Source: Takifugu bimaculatus
Lineage: Eukaryota; Chordata; Actinopteri; Tetraodontiformes; Tetraodontidae
DNA length: 64,000 nt
Assembly (NCBI GenBank): GCA_004026145.2
Contig: CP034976.1
Span: 5,208,796-5,272,795 of the forward strand
Direction of reading: 5' to 3'
The notes below the pieces were generated by a model, which did not search any database, had not been told where the DNA came from, and was given only the letters and a program-made list of their open reading frames with translations. Shown here piece after piece: positions 61,301-64,000 of the stretch. The stretch's first letter is position 1; each line of letters begins with the position of its first letter. The position numbers and the translations under genes are program-made.

Positions 61301-63882
61301 TGTATTAGCGAGTTACCTTGTGTCCCATGTGTCTGAGCCTGTATCATATTTATATGTGGGCTGGAAATTGATCTCTCCCTCCACAAATCCAACAAAAACA
61401 GCCTCTTCATCAATCTGCCTCTTGAGCTGAGGATCACATGCAAGTGGTAAGCATCTGGCTGTATTCCCAAAAATGAAGAGCAGGACTTTCAATGAAGACA
61501 ATGAGGAAACCATCTGTGTTGTTACCTGATCATAATTGTGCAGTGCTTCAAACTCTTTCTTGCTAATGAGCTCTTTCACATCTTTAACATCAAGGTTGCT
61601 GATCCTGTAATTGAGGTCTCCGATCCAAAAAACCACACTAGGACACAGAAAATAGAAATAAAAATATTTCAAACATATCACAATAATCTACGCTTGAAAA
61701 ATAAGAATATTTATTTTCATACTCATGCTTTATGATAGTAAATGGTGGCCTGGAATTGTCCAACTGGTGGAACTCCATACGAGCGCAAATATCTTTAAAG
61801 TCTTGATTGCGCCTCTCATATTCTTCAATATGTGCAGCTAAGTGAGAGTTGACCACGCAGATATTAGAGTTGTGGAAGCGAAAACGGATTGCAACAGCAC
61901 CTTTATTTCCCTGAAAATCGAGAGAAAATTCTTAAGACCAGTCCTGGACAAACTGTAAAGAGAACACCACTGTTGCATATCGTATAATCGTATTACATAT
62001 AACATTGTTCAGAAAAAGCACTCTCGACAAACTTTAATAAAAACACAAAGGAACATATATTGTATACACAATGTGGGAGACTATGTCCTGTTTTAACCTA
62101 GAATTATTGGTTGATTGGCCAACTGGTGTTGTCACACTGCCAAGCCTTGCTATGTGCAACAACAGATCTGTTACAACTGACCACAGTGCCTCACTATCAT
62201 GTAATAGCTTAACTAAACTACTGCTCAACCAAGGAATTGAACTACAAACATGGCAAATGAATTAAAATCTCAGTGAATAAGTGAAAACTCCAGCTATTGT
62301 AGAAAAGAGGGAACAAACCTTTACTAATCAGCAGCCATTTGAGCTAATGTCACCTGCAGAAATAGCTATATAAGTCAGTCTGCATGGGAAAACAGTGCAG
62401 TAAACCTGGGAAGTGGGCTGCACATTTCCTTCCGAGGAAATGTGTGTTTGCAGGACTACGACCTCTCACAGTTTGTTTATATGTTGTTAAATTTGAAAGG
62501 TCAAATCAGAAGTTTCAGAATCTTTGCACTCTACAACCGACAAGAATGTCAAAAGCAATGTTTAGTTCAGTATCCAGACAGTTATCCAAGAAGGGCATGT
62601 GATGACAGTCCAAAAATGTATATGAAAACATCAATATAAACTTTTCTGGAACCTTTGCCTGGAGCCTTAAAGTGTGAAGGGATGAAAATCAATCCAATAA
62701 CAGCAAGACAGTGGCATGAATGAGTGCTTACCATCCGTCCCATGATGCCAGTGCCCACACTTTCAGCCTCCACATCAGAGATGAATTCGGCATGTTCCTT
62801 TTTCACATATAAGATCAGCATGATGCCCACCAAACGCACCAACTTCACCTACAGCAGAACACAAGTACAATGTCATTTCACTAGGACCATTTCTGTTTCG
62901 TTGCTGAACAATAGCTTGTATCTTATCTGGGGAGTTTTAGTGGAATATCTGTTCTTTTAATGGACCTTTACTGCCATCTGCTGTATATAAGGCTGCATAC
63001 ATTTGTTCTACAAAGCCTAAAAGGCTGATTCTGAAATTGAAGAAAGTTTGTCAGAAGAGGAAAGGCCAGTTCTTCATAAGTAATTACAATTTAATCAGAG
63101 TTGGTTCAGCCCGCTTTGTGTAAGTCCAAGGACAGGCATGTTGATATAAAACAGCATTTTGCCAAAATAAAATGAAATATTTGGTGAGATAAGAAATGAT
63201 AAACCTTCTGATGAGATCAGTGTTTCCAGGTGTAAAATGTTATAGAAAACCAGCATGGAGTAGGACTGCATTGTAGCCTAGTTTCATCTTTCCGCCTCTT
63301 TATGAGGCATATATGCTCTCCTTGTCAAAGTGGAAACTACTGACAAATGTGCTAGTGTGGAGAGTATTAAAACAAGGGCCCTTCAGGCCTCTAATAAGTC
63401 TCACTCAATACTTGTAGAAGAGTTTGACTGGAAATCATAAAAACTGCATTTAGCATTGGTACACCTCAATAAAACAGTTCAGCCAAAAGGGAAGGAAGCA
63501 AATAAGCAGGTGTCAGCATTCTGAGAAATTATAAGTAGATGAAAACAGTAAAAGGTGTAGTGACTATGCTCATCACATATGGACTTTTTCTTAGAACTAT
63601 TTAGGAGAACATTCAAATAAATGTGGTGAGAGAGTGTTATTTCAACTTTAATATCGATTATTACCATTCCAGCTAAAAACTCATCCACACTAGAAACACT
63701 TGCCTTGATGTTGAACATCTTACAGGTATTTGACTTCATGTGGAATAGAAAAACAAGATGAACTTCTTCCTTACTAAGGCATACGTGGCATCTGGATGCA
63801 AGGCTTCAGATACAGCCTTCGTCCACTCTGGCTCTTTTGGGGTGTCATTGAAGAAGAAAGCCTCTTTGCTGAGATCAAGTTC
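58399..63882 (-). CDS. inpp5b: Inositol polyphosphate 5-phosphatase B, 3' exons (partial)
   Basis: Removes the 5-phosphate from PI(4,5)P2 and related lipids on Golgi/endosome membranes; paralogue of OCRL. Visible exons: 63882-63775, 62848-62732, 61910-61723, 61637-61526, 61426-61317, 61025-60890, 60737-60627, 60517-60352, 60222-59987, 59528-59421, 59321-59237, 59069-58942, 58847-58736, 58526-58399; all phases join. The phosphatase part carries [30 protein letters not shown] and SDHKPV. An ASH domain follows ([20 protein letters not shown] onward). The RhoGAP-like domain has IFQQPG where active GAPs have Arg, so it should lack GAP activity. The C-terminus AKTSV shows no CAAX box. The 5' exons are outside the window. 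INPP5B is preferred over OCRL because it neighbours mtf1. Confidence 0.9.
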
Positions 63883-64000
63883 CTGAAAACTAAAGAAAAA
63901 TTAGGTGTTTATCCAAGTCTGGTTCTTCTATTGAGCTTTTCCTGTGAACCCCCCCCCCCCCCAAATCCCTCAAAACCATTGCAACAGCATTTTAAAGACA
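63883..64000 (-). other. inpp5b intron at the window edge
   Basis: Includes a C run of 14 at about 63949-63962; no further exon visible. Confidence 0.6.

Overview
The window is vertebrate nuclear DNA, most probably from a teleost fish. Every recognisable gene is split by GT-AG introns, the proteins read as fish orthologues of human genes, and the intergenic DNA is filled with fish-type transposable elements: L2 and RTE-like LINEs, a Tc1 element, hAT and other TIR elements, a Ty1/copia element and Penelope-like pieces. I cannot name the species.

Layout, left to right. The 3' end of smpdl3b (+, 121-712) lies tail-to-tail with complete mecr (-, 1949-6310). A repeat-rich gap follows (6.4-13 kb): L2, Penelope-like and R2/R4-type LINE pieces. 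lin28a (-, 15953-21408, four exons, 202 aa) has let-7 and miR-125 seed sites downstream of its stop. A decaying maneal pseudogene (+, 23526-25320) and a hAT relic come next. Then come yrdc (-, 29936-35829, six exons), a small four-exon coiled-coil gene that I assign to c1orf122 (+, 46172-46606), complete mtf1 (-, 49079-56862, ten coding exons) and the 3' part of inpp5b (-, 58399-63882, running off the right edge). The maneal-yrdc-c1orf122-mtf1-inpp5b order and strands match what I recall of human 1p34.3, which supports the assignments.

From 36 to 46 kb, between yrdc and c1orf122, the DNA is almost wholly mobile. An L2 LINE (minus strand) is split by a young 4781-bp Ty1/copia element (40438-45218). 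Its 235-bp LTRs look identical, it has a 5-bp target duplication, a primer site matching the inside of initiator tRNA-Met, and a single in-frame stop in its 1327-codon frame. A Tc1 element lies in mtf1 intron 1, two TIR elements in yrdc intron 5, and an RTE-like LINE in yrdc intron 1.

The genes are not an operon and serve separate roles: lipid phosphodiesterase, mitochondrial fatty-acid synthesis, let-7 control, tRNA t6A synthesis, metal-responsive transcription and phosphoinositide turnover. The most unusual signals are a hammerhead-ribozyme-like core in three dispersed repeat copies, the young copia element with a half-tRNA primer site and a perfect CRE in each LTR, the maneal pseudogene whose two conserved Trp codons are both TAG, and a GC-AG intron in mtf1. 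All coordinates come from reading by eye; no alignment or database search was run.
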